Assembly (NCBI GenBank): GCA_039809985.1
Contig: JBDHWC010000157.1
Location: 1-6,004, forward strand
Length of the DNA: 6,004 nt
Source of the DNA: JAICJJ01 sp039809985
Lineage (GTDB): Bacteria > Chloroflexota > Chloroflexia > Thermomicrobiales > UBA6265
Direction of reading: 5' to 3'
In this document: positions 1 through 5,763 of the stretch, one piece after another
How the letters are laid out: every line of letters begins with the position of its first letter
Numbering within the stretch: the stretch's first letter is position 1
Position numbers and translations under genes: made by a program
Notes under the pieces: generated by a model
Told to the model about the DNA's origin: nothing
Database searches by the model: none
Seen by the model: the letters and a program-made list of their open reading frames with translations, nothing else

Positions 1-1
1 C

Positions 2-805
2 GGGCCGCGGGCCGCGGCGCTCGCCCAGTCGGCGACGCCGGCGGCGACGCCGGTGCTGCCGGCCGACATCGCCACGCTGCCGTTGAAGAACATGGGGAAG
101 CTGACGGTCCACACCGACCAGCCGGCCTACCCGCCCTTCTTCATCGACAACGACCCGGCCAACGGCAAGGGGTTCGAGTCGGGGGTCGTCTACGCCGTCG
201 CCGACAAGCTCGGCTTCAAGAAGGAGGAGGTCGAATGGGGGTACACCTCGTTCAACGCCTCCTACGCCCCGGGCCCGAAGCCGTTCGACTTCTACATCGC
301 CCAAGTCAGCATCACCGACGAGCGGAAGAAGGCGGTCGACTTCAGCGACCCCTACTACAAGTCGCCGCTGGTGGTCGTCGCCAAGGAGGACTCGCCGGTC
401 CAGCAGGCGAAGACGATGGCCGACCTCGCCAAGTTCGTCTTCGGGGCGCAGGTCGGCACGCTGTACTACGTCGTCGTCGTCGACAACATCAAGCCGGAGA
501 AGGAGCCGCTCGTCTTCGACACGACCGACAACTCGCTGACCGCGCTCAAGAACGGGCAGGTCGACGCGGTGGTGCTCGACATGGAGACGGCGAACTACGT
601 CACCAGCGAGCAGGTGAAGGGGACCAAGATCGTCGGCATGCTGCCGGTGAACCCCGGCCAGGGCAGCGGCCTCGTCTTCGAGAAGGGGAGCAAGCTCGTC
701 CCTTACGTCAACGCCGCGATCGGCGCGATGATCGCGGACGGCACCCGCGACAAGCTGATCAAGGAATGGCTCGCGCCGCCGGCCGACCTGATCACCTTCA
801 GCTAG
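2..805 (+). CDS. Amino-acid-type ABC transporter substrate-binding protein (SBP family 3), 5' partial
   Basis: Extracytoplasmic binding protein that would capture a polar amino acid or similar small molecule and deliver it to an ABC permease. The frame is open from base 2 to the TAG at 803-805, giving 267 visible residues. The first residues (A-A-A-L-A-Q-S) look like the end of a signal peptide with cleavage near residue 8, so the true start lies left of the window. The GTG at 53 falls inside the mature N-terminus and is not the start. A Thr/Pro/Ala-rich linker (about 9-30) leads into the SBP_bac_3 domain (about 33-260). Family landmarks are visible: a GFESG segment near 56-61, SITDERKKAVDFSDPYY with Arg108 (the family's usual ligand carboxylate contact), VGT at 151-153, and a DAVVLD segment ending at Asp193, where the family usually contacts the ligand amino group. 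No lipobox cysteine is visible. No permease or ATPase gene lies downstream; they could lie to the left. The family is secure; the ligand is inferred. Confidence 0.9.
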   Translation, partial: GPRAAALAQSATPAATPVLPADIATLPLKNMGKLTVHTDQPAYPPFFIDNDPANGKGFESGVVYAVADKLGFKKEEVEWGYTSFNASYAPGPKPFDFYIAQVSITDERKKAVDFSDPYYKSPLVVVAKEDSPVQQAKTMADLAKFVFGAQVGTLYYVVVVDNIKPEKEPLVFDTTDNSLTALKNGQVDAVVLDMETANYVTSEQVKGTKIVGMLPVNPGQGSGLVFEKGSKLVPYVNAAIGAMIADGTRDKLIKEWLAPPADLITFS

Positions 806-847
806 TCGGCACGTCGACAGGTCCAGCGGTTGTGGGGCGCGGGGCGC

Positions 848-863
848 GGCGCGAAGTCGCGCC
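848..863 (+). terminator. Small hairpin downstream of the binding-protein gene, possible terminator
   Basis: GGCGCG (848-853) pairs with CGCGCC (858-863) around an AAGT tetraloop, 42 nt after the stop codon. An alternative 7-bp pairing, GGGCGCG (842-848) with CGCGCCC (858-864), is also possible. No run of T follows, so this is a weak intrinsic terminator at best. In such GC-rich sequence short hairpins also arise by chance. Confidence 0.3.
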
Positions 864-1367
864 CTTCGCCGTGACGTGACCGGCGGGGGTGCCCGGGACT
901 GCAGGCGGCGCTTCCCTCGGCACCGGACGGGCTCACCGGAGTGGGCCCGCCGTTCCCGACCCGTCATGCGGCTTTCTCGGCTGGCAACCGGAAGATGCCA
1001 TCGGGAAGCGGATCGCGCTGCGGCAACTGCGGAGCCGGGAAAGGGCATGACCTTCCCCACTGCACCGTTCCTTGCCTTTGCCACCGCCTGACGGGGCCGG
1101 TGTCCGTCGGATATCGGTCGCAGGGTGGCAAGCCGGGGCCTGGGCGGAACGTGTCACCCCCACCTGACCCGTGTCGCCTCCTTTCCTGCCGCGCCGGCTG
1201 ACAGTGGGAGGCGTCCATCGGGAAGCAGCCGCGGAGCGGCAATCCGGGGATCCGTGGGAGAGCCAAGCCCTTCCCCGATCTGGTTCTCCCTCTCCCGCCG
1301 CCTGACAAGGGCAGGTATCCGTTGGAAAGCGGCTGGCAAGCGGCCGCGCCGCGGTAATTGGGGGTTC

Positions 1368-1390
1368 GGGGGAGGGCTTGGCCCTCCCCC
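1368..1390. repeat. Perfect 10-bp-stem hairpin inside the fourth repeat unit
   Basis: GGGGGAGGGC (1368-1377) pairs exactly with GCCCTCCCCC (1381-1390) across a TTG loop. The third unit has a less perfect equivalent around 1255-1277, so the fold appears to belong to the repeat unit. No T-run follows on the plus strand. Confidence 0.6.
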
Positions 1391-1402
1391 GATCCATTTG
1401 CT

Positions 1403-1432
1403 CCCCCTCTCCCGCCGCCGCGGGAGAGGGGG
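1403..1432. repeat. Perfect 13-bp-stem hairpin ending the repeat array
   Basis: CCCCCTCTCCCGC (1403-1415) pairs exactly with GCGGGAGAGGGGG (1420-1432) around a 4-nt loop (CGCC). It is followed by GGCCGGGGGTGAGGG. This resembles REP-like dispersed palindromes of GC-rich genomes. It could act as a transcription or mRNA-stability barrier between the binding-protein gene and the hydrolase gene, but that role is inferred. Confidence 0.6.
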
Positions 1433-1565
1433 CCGGGGGTGAGGGCGTCTCCGACGGCCGCGCCCGCCGGAAACCTCCTGAATGCGGGGGGACGGGGGCT
1501 TCTTGCGCGGTTGGTTCCCCTTGGGCTGATCGTGGCGGAGAATATGGCCAGTGGCGGGCAGGCGG

Positions 1566-1571
1566 GGGAGG
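1566..1571 (+). promoter_or_regulatory. Ribosome binding site deciding the start of the M20 hydrolase
   Basis: GGGAGG sits 7 nt before the GTG at 1579 and 4 nt before the GTG at 1576. The 7-nt spacing is nearer the usual optimum, so 1579 is preferred. Upstream in-frame codons run into the repeat array and encode no family sequence. An AT-richer patch around 1540-1546 just upstream may hold a weak promoter, but no convincing -35/-10 pair is visible. Confidence 0.6.
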
Positions 1572-1578
1572 ACACGTG

Positions 1579-2850
1579 GTGGGCGGTGAGGCTTCTGCGA
1601 GCGGGTTCGACGTGGTGGCGCGGGATGCGCTGGCGTATCTCGACCGACACTCGGGCGAGGTGGTTGCGCTGACGAAGGCGCTGGTCGCCGCGCCGAGCCC
1701 GAACCCGCCGGGCGACGAGACCGCGCCGGCGGCGGTGATGGAGGGCGCCCTGCGCGCGCTCGGGCTGCCGGCGCCGCGGGTGGTTGCCGCGGAGCCGCCC
1801 CGGCCGAACCTGATCGTCCGGATCGACGGGGCGCGGCCGGGGCCGCACCTCGCGCTCTGCGGCCACTTGGACACCAAGCCGGTCGGCGAGGCGGCCGCGG
1901 AGTGGCGCAGCGACCCCTTCGTGCCGACCGTCGACGGCGACCGGATGTACGGCCTCGGCACCACCGACATGAAGGGGGCGTGCGCCGCGATGGCGCTGGC
2001 CGGGGCCGCGTTCCAGTCGGTGCGGGAGCGGCTGGCGGGCTCGCTGTCGCTCGTCTTCACCGCCGACGAGGAGTACGGCAGCCGCTACGGGGCCGAGCAC
2101 CTCGCACGGACGGGGGCGATCGAGGCGGACGCGATTCTGCTGGGCGAGCCGGCGGGGGTCTTGCGCGACTGGGAGGCGATCCGGGTCGTCTCCCGCGGCT
2201 TCTGCGGCTTCCGGGTGATGGTCCACGGCACGCAGACCCACTCCTCGATCGCCGACTTGGTGCCGACCGTCAACGCGGTCGAGGCGATGGCGAACGTGCT
2301 GGTCGGCCTGAGGCGCGAGTTGCGACCGCGCTACCCGGAGCACCCGCTCTGCCCGGGCGGGCCGACCCTGAACATCGGGGTGAAAACGGTCGGCGGCGTC
2401 GGCTACGGCGTGCTGCCGGGGCACGCCGAGTTCTGGGTCGACATCCGGACGATCCCGGGGATGACGCAGGCCGCGATGGCCGAGGACGTCGAGGCGGCGC
2501 TGGCCCGGGTCCGGCCGACCGTGCCGGGGGCCGAGGTGACGTGGGAGTTCAACCCGACGCTCGGCTGGATCGGCCCGACCGAGGTCGCCGCCGACCACCC
2601 GATGGTGCGGGCGACCCAACTGGCCGCCGAACGGGTGCTCGGCAGCGCGCCGCCGCTGGAGGCGTTCCCGGGCGCAACCGACGCGTGGCCGCTGCAGGGG
2701 ATCGGCGGCATCCCGACCCTCGCCGCGTTCGGGCCGGGGCTGTTGCCGTTGGCGCACGGCGCGAACGAGTACGTCAGCCTGACCGCGCTGGAGCAGAGCG
2801 CGCCGATCTTCGCGCTGACCGCGCTGGCGTACGCGAACGGGGCGGCGTAG
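1579..2850 (+). CDS. M20-family metallohydrolase (ArgE/DapE/aminoacylase-type amidohydrolase)
   Basis: Cytoplasmic metal-dependent hydrolase that cleaves an amide bond in an N-acyl amino acid, dipeptide or N-carbamoyl-type substrate. The protein is 423 residues from the GTG at 1579, a typical length. The N-terminus shows the usual helix and substrate-entry segment VAAPSPNPPGDE. Landmarks in order: GHLDTKP with metal ligand His96 and Asp98; TTDMKG with bridging Asp130; ADEEYGS with general base Glu164 and metal ligand Glu165; GEPAG with Glu190 as metal ligand (Glu as in DapE/ArgE rather than Asp as in carboxypeptidase G2); lid/dimerisation domain with VHGTQTHSS (His221); GATDA (Asp368); and AHGANEYV with the final metal ligand His393. 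Nothing required is missing, so the enzyme should be active. The ArgE/DapE/acylase subfamilies cannot be separated by eye. Neighbouring amidase and binding-protein genes suggest a catabolic rather than biosynthetic role (inference). The start could be 1576 instead. Confidence 0.92.
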   Translation: MGGEASASGFDVVARDALAYLDRHSGEVVALTKALVAAPSPNPPGDETAPAAVMEGALRALGLPAPRVVAAEPPRPNLIVRIDGARPGPHLALCGHLDTKPVGEAAAEWRSDPFVPTVDGDRMYGLGTTDMKGACAAMALAGAAFQSVRERLAGSLSLVFTADEEYGSRYGAEHLARTGAIEADAILLGEPAGVLRDWEAIRVVSRGFCGFRVMVHGTQTHSSIADLVPTVNAVEAMANVLVGLRRELRPRYPEHPLCPGGPTLNIGVKTVGGVGYGVLPGHAEFWVDIRTIPGMTQAAMAEDVEAALARVRPTVPGAEVTWEFNPTLGWIGPTEVAADHPMVRATQLAAERVLGSAPPLEAFPGATDAWPLQGIGGIPTLAAFGPGLLPLAHGANEYVSLTALEQSAPIFALTALAYANGAA

Positions 2851-2862
2851 GCCGCCCCGTTC
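2835..2862. terminator. Perfect 12-bp hairpin between convergent genes, likely bidirectional terminator
   Basis: GAACGGGGCGGC (2835-2846) pairs exactly with GCCGCCCCGTTC (2851-2862) around GTAG. The loop contains the M20 stop codon (2848-2850). The hairpin lies 31 nt beyond the stop codon of the convergent NHL gene (2893-2895), so one symmetrical element could end transcripts from both sides. The flanking T content is low (CGTTGTG on the plus side), so efficient termination is inferred rather than certain. Confidence 0.7.
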
Positions 2863-2892
2863 CGTTGTGCCGCTGGTTCCCGCGGCTGCGTT

Positions 2893-4047
2893 CTACGACA
2901 GGGTGAACACGACCACGCGGTTGTTGCCGGTGTCGGCGACGACGAGTTGGCCGTTGCGGACGCCCACCGCCCACGGTTGGTTGAACGTGCTTGGGCTGGC
3001 CCCGGAGCCGGGGCCGCCGAAGCGGAAGAGCGGGCTGCCGGTCGAGGAGAAGACGGCCACTTGGTCGTTGTCGGTGTCGGCCACGAAGACGTTCTGGTCT
3101 GGGTCAACGGCGATGCCGCGCGGGGTGTTGAACGTCTCACTGTTCGGGCCGCCGGTCTTGTTCCAGTCGCGCAGGGGCGCGCCGCCGGACGAGAAGACCA
3201 CGACCCGGTTGTTGCCGGTGTCCGCGACGAACACCTTGCCGCTGGCGGTGACGGCGACGCCTTCCGGACCGGAGAGCGAGGCGCGGCGGAGGTCTGGCGT
3301 GGCCGGGCCGAAGACCGCGAGCTTGGTGCCGTCGGCATTGAACTTGACGATCCGATTGTTGCCCGTGTCGGCCACGTAGACGTCGCCGTTGCCGTCGACC
3401 GCGACATCGTGCGGGACCGAGAGGCGGTCGCTGCCGCTGACGACGCCCCACGTGGCTGTGACGGTGCCATCGGTGGAGAGCTGCAGGACGTTGTTCCCGC
3501 CGGAGTTGGCAACGTAGATGGACGAACTCCCATCGACCGCGACCCCGTAGGGCGCGTTGAACGGGCGCGTGGTGGTGGCGCTGAACCGCGTCGAATAAAC
3601 GTCGTTCTTGAAGACGAGGAGCCGGTTGTTGAGGTTCTCCGCAACGTACGACTTGCCGCTCGGCGCGAGGGCGACCCCCTTCGGACGATAGGGCGTGACC
3701 GTCCCGGAGTACAGCTCGTCGAACGTGGCCGACGAGACGGACCCGCCGCCGCCGCCATTCTTCGCCTTGCAGACCTTGCCCTTGCACTGCCCGTGCTCGC
3801 AGCACTTGTCCTGCTTCTTGCGGCACGCGTCGCCGATGGCGACGCAGCGGCCGGACGGCGCCACGGCCGCGGGTTCGCCGGGTTCTTGCCGGTCGCCGTT
3901 CTTGGACTTGGCATCGGCCCGCTTCGCGGCCGACGACCTCGCGGCGAGGCCGGCCGGGAGCGCCGCGACCACGGCCGCCAGCGCCGCCCGCCGGTCGACC
4001 CGGGCCGCCAGCGCCTTGGCGACGGCATCGATCGTTCCCGCGTTCAC
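2893..4047 (-). CDS. Secreted NHL-repeat six-bladed beta-propeller protein with knottin-like cysteine segment
   Basis: Probable exported protein of 384 residues with a GTG start (4045-4047). An in-frame stop lies 6 nt upstream, and AGGGGG (4063-4058) serves as a rather distant ribosome site. Residues 17-37 hold an Arg-Arg pair (DRRAAL) and a short hydrophobic stretch, compatible with a Tat-like signal. A charged low-complexity linker (38-66) is followed by six cysteines, Cys68, 75, 82, 83, 88 and 93, in C-C-CC-C-C order as in inhibitor-cystine-knot peptides, then a Gly-rich linker (98-103). Residues 119-384 hold six NHL repeats, with P-x-GVAV starts near 122, 166, 212, 261, 309 and 358 and conserved VADTGNNRVVVF ends. 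Residues 105-117 may supply the closing strand of the propeller. Such propellers usually bind proteins, RNA or glycans, or act as lyases; no catalytic residues are evident. A structural or adhesive surface role is possible. The gene is transcribed alone, divergent from the hydrolase pair. Its function is unknown. Confidence 0.88.
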   Translation of the reverse strand: MNAGTIDAVAKALAARVDRRAALAAVVAALPAGLAARSSAAKRADAKSKNGDRQEPGEPAAVAPSGRCVAIGDACRKKQDKCCEHGQCKGKVCKAKNGGGGGSVSSATFDELYSGTVTPYRPKGVALAPSGKSYVAENLNNRLLVFKNDVYSTRFSATTTRPFNAPYGVAVDGSSSIYVANSGGNNVLQLSTDGTVTATWGVVSGSDRLSVPHDVAVDGNGDVYVADTGNNRIVKFNADGTKLAVFGPATPDLRRASLSGPEGVAVTASGKVFVADTGNNRVVVFSSGGAPLRDWNKTGGPNSETFNTPRGIAVDPDQNVFVADTDNDQVAVFSSTGSPLFRFGGPGSGASPSTFNQPWAVGVRNGQLVVADTGNNRVVVFTLS

Positions 4048-4162
4048 CCCGTCTCATCCCCCTGCGCCCGGCGGCTGCCGGATGGCCCGCCGCCGCGTGT
4101 CGCCGTTGCGTGTTCCGCGCGCACCGTTCCCAGAGACGCTCGGGGCGGCCCGCCGGTTCCGG

Positions 4163-4172
4163 TGTACGTACA
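4163..4172. promoter_or_regulatory. 10-bp perfect palindrome, candidate operator
   Basis: TGTACGTACA is its own reverse complement and stands out in a GC-rich divergent intergenic region. It lies about 25 bp upstream of the weak rightward -35 candidate and beside the leftward TGGACA. Its GT-N-AC symmetry resembles sites of GntR- or TetR-type dimeric repressors, but no regulator gene is in the window. A 10-bp palindrome can occur by chance. Confidence 0.3.
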
Positions 4173-4247
4173 GTCCTGCGGCCGGATGTCCAGATTCAGG
4201 GCGGCGTCGGCTTCGGCGTAGACTGCCGGCAGGCGAGGCGCGGGAAG

Positions 4248-4253
4248 AGGAGG
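4248..4253 (+). promoter_or_regulatory. Strong ribosome binding site fixing the start of the isochorismatase-fold gene
   Basis: A full AGGAGG lies 6 nt before the ATG at 4260. This makes 4260 the clear start over the in-frame ATG at 4110, which has no such site. Confidence 0.85.
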
Positions 4254-4259
4254 CGGGAG

Positions 4260-4880
4260 ATGGGCGGACCGGCGCGGGTGCGGGCCGACGACGTGGCGAT
4301 CGTGGTGATCGATGTCCAGCCGTACTTCCTGGATGGGTGGATGGCGGGGGCGATCGAACCGCTGCTGGCCCGGATCGGCTACCTGTTCGGGCTGGCGACC
4401 GTGTTCGACCTGCCGTGCCTCGCGACCTTCGAGGAGCCGGTGGCGCGCAAGGGCTGGCTGCCGGAGCGGCTGGAGGCGCTCTTCCCGGCGCACGGCGAGC
4501 GGCACCGGAAGGAGACGTTCGGCTGCTGCTCGCAACCGGGGATCGTCGAGGCGCTCGGGCGGATCGGGCGGCGGCAGGTGGCGGTCGCGGGCGGCGAGAC
4601 CGACGTCTGCGTGCTGCAGTCGGTGCTCGGCCTGCTGGAGAGCGGGCGGGAGGTGTTCCTGCTGGAGGACGCCCTCTTCAGCTCGGAGCCGAGCGTCGGG
4701 CCGGCCTTGCGGCGGATGGAGGCCGCGGGGGCCGTGCCCTCGACCGTGAAGACCCTCAGCTACGAGTTGCGCCGCTCGGTCGCGGTGCCGAGCCCCACCG
4801 CGCGGCTGCGAGAGGTGCGGCCCGACGTGACGTGGCCGGAACCCGAGGACCTGCCGGTGTGGCGCGACCCGTTGGCCTGA
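4260..4880 (+). CDS. Isochorismatase-family cysteine hydrolase (amidase-like)
   Basis: Cytoplasmic enzyme of the isochorismatase/nicotinamidase/N-carbamoylsarcosine-amidase fold, expected to hydrolyse a small amide or ureide through a thioester-forming cysteine. The protein is 206 residues, a typical size. The catalytic triad is visible: Asp18 in VVIDVQPYF, Lys84 in HRKETFGCC, and Cys117 in AGGETDVCVLQS, where the residues before the Cys match the family's conserved turn. The hydrophobic beta strand at 12-17 and the GREVFLLEDA strand at 129-138 (the usual 'V.vv.DA' region) complete the Rossmann-like core. Canonical nicotinamidase metal-site histidines are not apparent, so nicotinamidase is unlikely. 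A true isochorismatase for siderophore synthesis is also unlikely, as no partner genes are present. The stop lies 31 nt before the ATG of the RidA-like gene, so the two are probably co-transcribed and act on the same compound. The substrate is unknown. Confidence 0.88.
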   Translation: MGGPARVRADDVAIVVIDVQPYFLDGWMAGAIEPLLARIGYLFGLATVFDLPCLATFEEPVARKGWLPERLEALFPAHGERHRKETFGCCSQPGIVEALGRIGRRQVAVAGGETDVCVLQSVLGLLESGREVFLLEDALFSSEPSVGPALRRMEAAGAVPSTVKTLSYELRRSVAVPSPTARLREVRPDVTWPEPEDLPVWRDPLA

Positions 4881-4911
4881 ATTGCGCTGGCGATACCCGA
4901 GATCGACGAGG

Positions 4912-5694
4912 ATGGGGACGGACTTGGCGAGCGAAGAGACGGTGCGGTTCGCGGCAGGCAACTACCGGTACCTGCCGGGCGTGTTCCAGTACTCGGCCGG
5001 GGTGGTCGCGGAGCCGGGCCACCGGATCGTGCGGGCCCGGTTCGACCGGCCCGTGCCGTTGGCGGAGGCCTACCCCGTCGTCGAGTTCCTGCTGGCCGGG
5101 AACGACCGGCCGCCGACGGCGCTCTGCGCCTGCGAGCTTCGTTCTCCCGCTCCGTTCACCGAGGCGGGGTTCCGGGCGTTCAACGAGGCGTACGCCCTCC
5201 AGCTCGACGCCTGGGGCCTGCTGGCGACCGGGGCCAACCCGGTGGCCCGCAGCAACGTCTGCCCGGCGGTCGACCCGCCGGCCGTGCCGTCGATGCACGC
5301 CTTCTGCTTCACCGTGCCGGAGGCCGCGGCCGAGGCGCGCGCCGACTTCGTGGTGGCGGGCAGCGGCGAGGCGGCGGAGGGGAAGGCGAGCTACGAGGAG
5401 GCGATCGTCGCCCTCGGGGACGTCTCCCCCGACGGCATGGCGGCGAAGGCGGCGTTCGTGCTCGGCGAGATGGAGCGGCGGCTGGCGGGACTCGGCGCGG
5501 CGTGGGCGGACTGCTCGGCCGTGCAGCTCTACACCGTGCACGACGCCTACCCGGTGCTCGCGGGCGAGATCGCGGCCCGGCGGGCATGGGGCGACGGGCT
5601 GGCGTGGCATTGGTGCCGGCCGCCGGTCGAGGGGATCGAGTTCGAGATGGACTGCCGCCGGGTCGGCAGCGAGGTGCTGCTGAGCGGGTCGTAG
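4912..5694 (+). CDS. RidA-like two-domain protein, likely CnbZ-type aminomuconate deaminase family
   Basis: Probable cytoplasmic enimine/aminomuconate deaminase-like protein of 260 residues, about twice the length of a single RidA. It appears to hold two RidA-fold halves. The first half (about 24-133) has CELRSPAPFTEAGFRAFNEAYA (75-95 region) and VARSNV with Arg113, the position matching the substrate-binding Arg of RidA. The second half (about 146-252) has the long helix pattern GMAAKAAFVLGEMERRLAGLGAAW, then YTVHD and IEFEMDC, as in the RidA beta-strand/helix order. The opening AAGNYRYLPGVFQYSAGV and the overall layout recall proteins annotated as 2-amino-5-chloromuconate deaminase CnbZ; this is from memory and not searched. 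The start is uncertain: ATG 4912 lacks a well-spaced ribosome site, and TTG 4882 (1 nt after the upstream stop) and TTG 4924 are alternatives. Coupling to the amidase gene suggests paired amide hydrolysis and deamination. Confidence 0.75.
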   Translation: MGTDLASEETVRFAAGNYRYLPGVFQYSAGVVAEPGHRIVRARFDRPVPLAEAYPVVEFLLAGNDRPPTALCACELRSPAPFTEAGFRAFNEAYALQLDAWGLLATGANPVARSNVCPAVDPPAVPSMHAFCFTVPEAAAEARADFVVAGSGEAAEGKASYEEAIVALGDVSPDGMAAKAAFVLGEMERRLAGLGAAWADCSAVQLYTVHDAYPVLAGEIAARRAWGDGLAWHWCRPPVEGIEFEMDCRRVGSEVLLSGS

Positions 5695-5701
5695 GTCGCG
5701 C

Positions 5702-5763
5702 GGCCGGGGTCGATGACGGCGGTCGGCTCGGGTGGGAGCCGGCCGCCGTCATCGACCCCGGCC
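5702..5763 (+). terminator. Very long hairpin (28-bp stem) after the RidA-like gene
   Basis: A 21-bp perfect outer stem (5702-5722 with 5743-5763) continues through one T-G wobble (5723/5742) into a 6-bp perfect inner stem CGGCTC/GAGCCG (5724-5729 with 5736-5741), with loop GGGTGG. It begins 7 nt after the stop codon. The stem contains GTCGATGAC and its partner. No T-run follows (TGAGAACGCC). Its position says terminator or mRNA 3' stabiliser; the length is well beyond a usual intrinsic terminator. Confidence 0.75.

Larger units (their letters stand above)
966..1445. repeat. Degenerate tandem repeat array in the intergenic gap, about 4.5 units of 104-117 bp
   Basis: The 770-bp gap between the first two genes contains diverged copies of one unit. 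The easiest landmark is a roughly 32-34-bp core at 978-1009, 1084-1117, 1194-1226 and 1298-1330, each reading approximately ccGcCTGaC, then a G-rich stretch, then TCCaTCGGgAAGC. Start-to-start distances are 106, 110 and 104 bp. A further partial copy begins at 1409, where CTCCCGCCG matches 1292-1300 at a distance of 117 bp. Between cores each unit carries a G-rich/C-rich segment able to fold, such as GGGAGAGCCAAGCCCTTCCCC-like bases in the third unit. The right end is the CCCTCTCCCGC...GCGGGAGAGGG hairpin followed by a G-rich run ending in GTGAGGG, a motif seen as dispersed intergenic repeats in many GC-rich bacteria. Open frames through the array carry no recognisable protein. Alignment was by eye, so unit borders are approximate. 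Confidence 0.65.
4048..4259. other. Divergent intergenic region between the NHL gene and the hydrolase/RidA-like pair
   Basis: This 212-bp region must hold promoters for both directions. A rightward candidate is TAGACT (4219-4224) with TTCAGG (4195-4200) 18 bp upstream. A leftward candidate is TGGACA (complement of 4188-4193), five of six matches to the -35 consensus, but with no good -10 partner. Both are weak by eye. The frame of the downstream hydrolase is open back to 4110, but that extension has no family similarity and no ribosome site. Confidence 0.4.

Noticed and set aside
53..55. GTG as start of the binding protein
   Set aside because: The frame stays open to the window edge, and the residues upstream look like the end of a signal peptide.
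966..1445. CRISPR array
   Set aside because: The repeats are diverged, about 105-117 bp in period, without constant short repeats and unique spacers, and there are no cas genes nearby.
964..2757. Long leftward open frame opposite the M20 gene and through the repeat array
   Set aside because: It is Arg/Pro/Gly-rich antisense sequence typical of GC-rich genomes. Its end reads as the LTPGPLS-type translation of dispersed repeats, and the opposite strand encodes a complete M20 enzyme.
2403..4028. Leftward frame overlapping the NHL gene in another frame
   Set aside because: It is a low-complexity Arg/Ser/Pro sequence, while the alternative frame gives six clear NHL repeats.
4110..4259. N-terminal extension of the isochorismatase-fold protein
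   Set aside because: The extension is unlike the family, and ATG 4260 has an AGGAGG site at ideal spacing.
3695..5683. Long rightward open frame across the divergent region, amidase and RidA-like genes
   Set aside because: It has Arg-rich low-complexity composition and conflicts with two frames that carry intact catalytic motifs.
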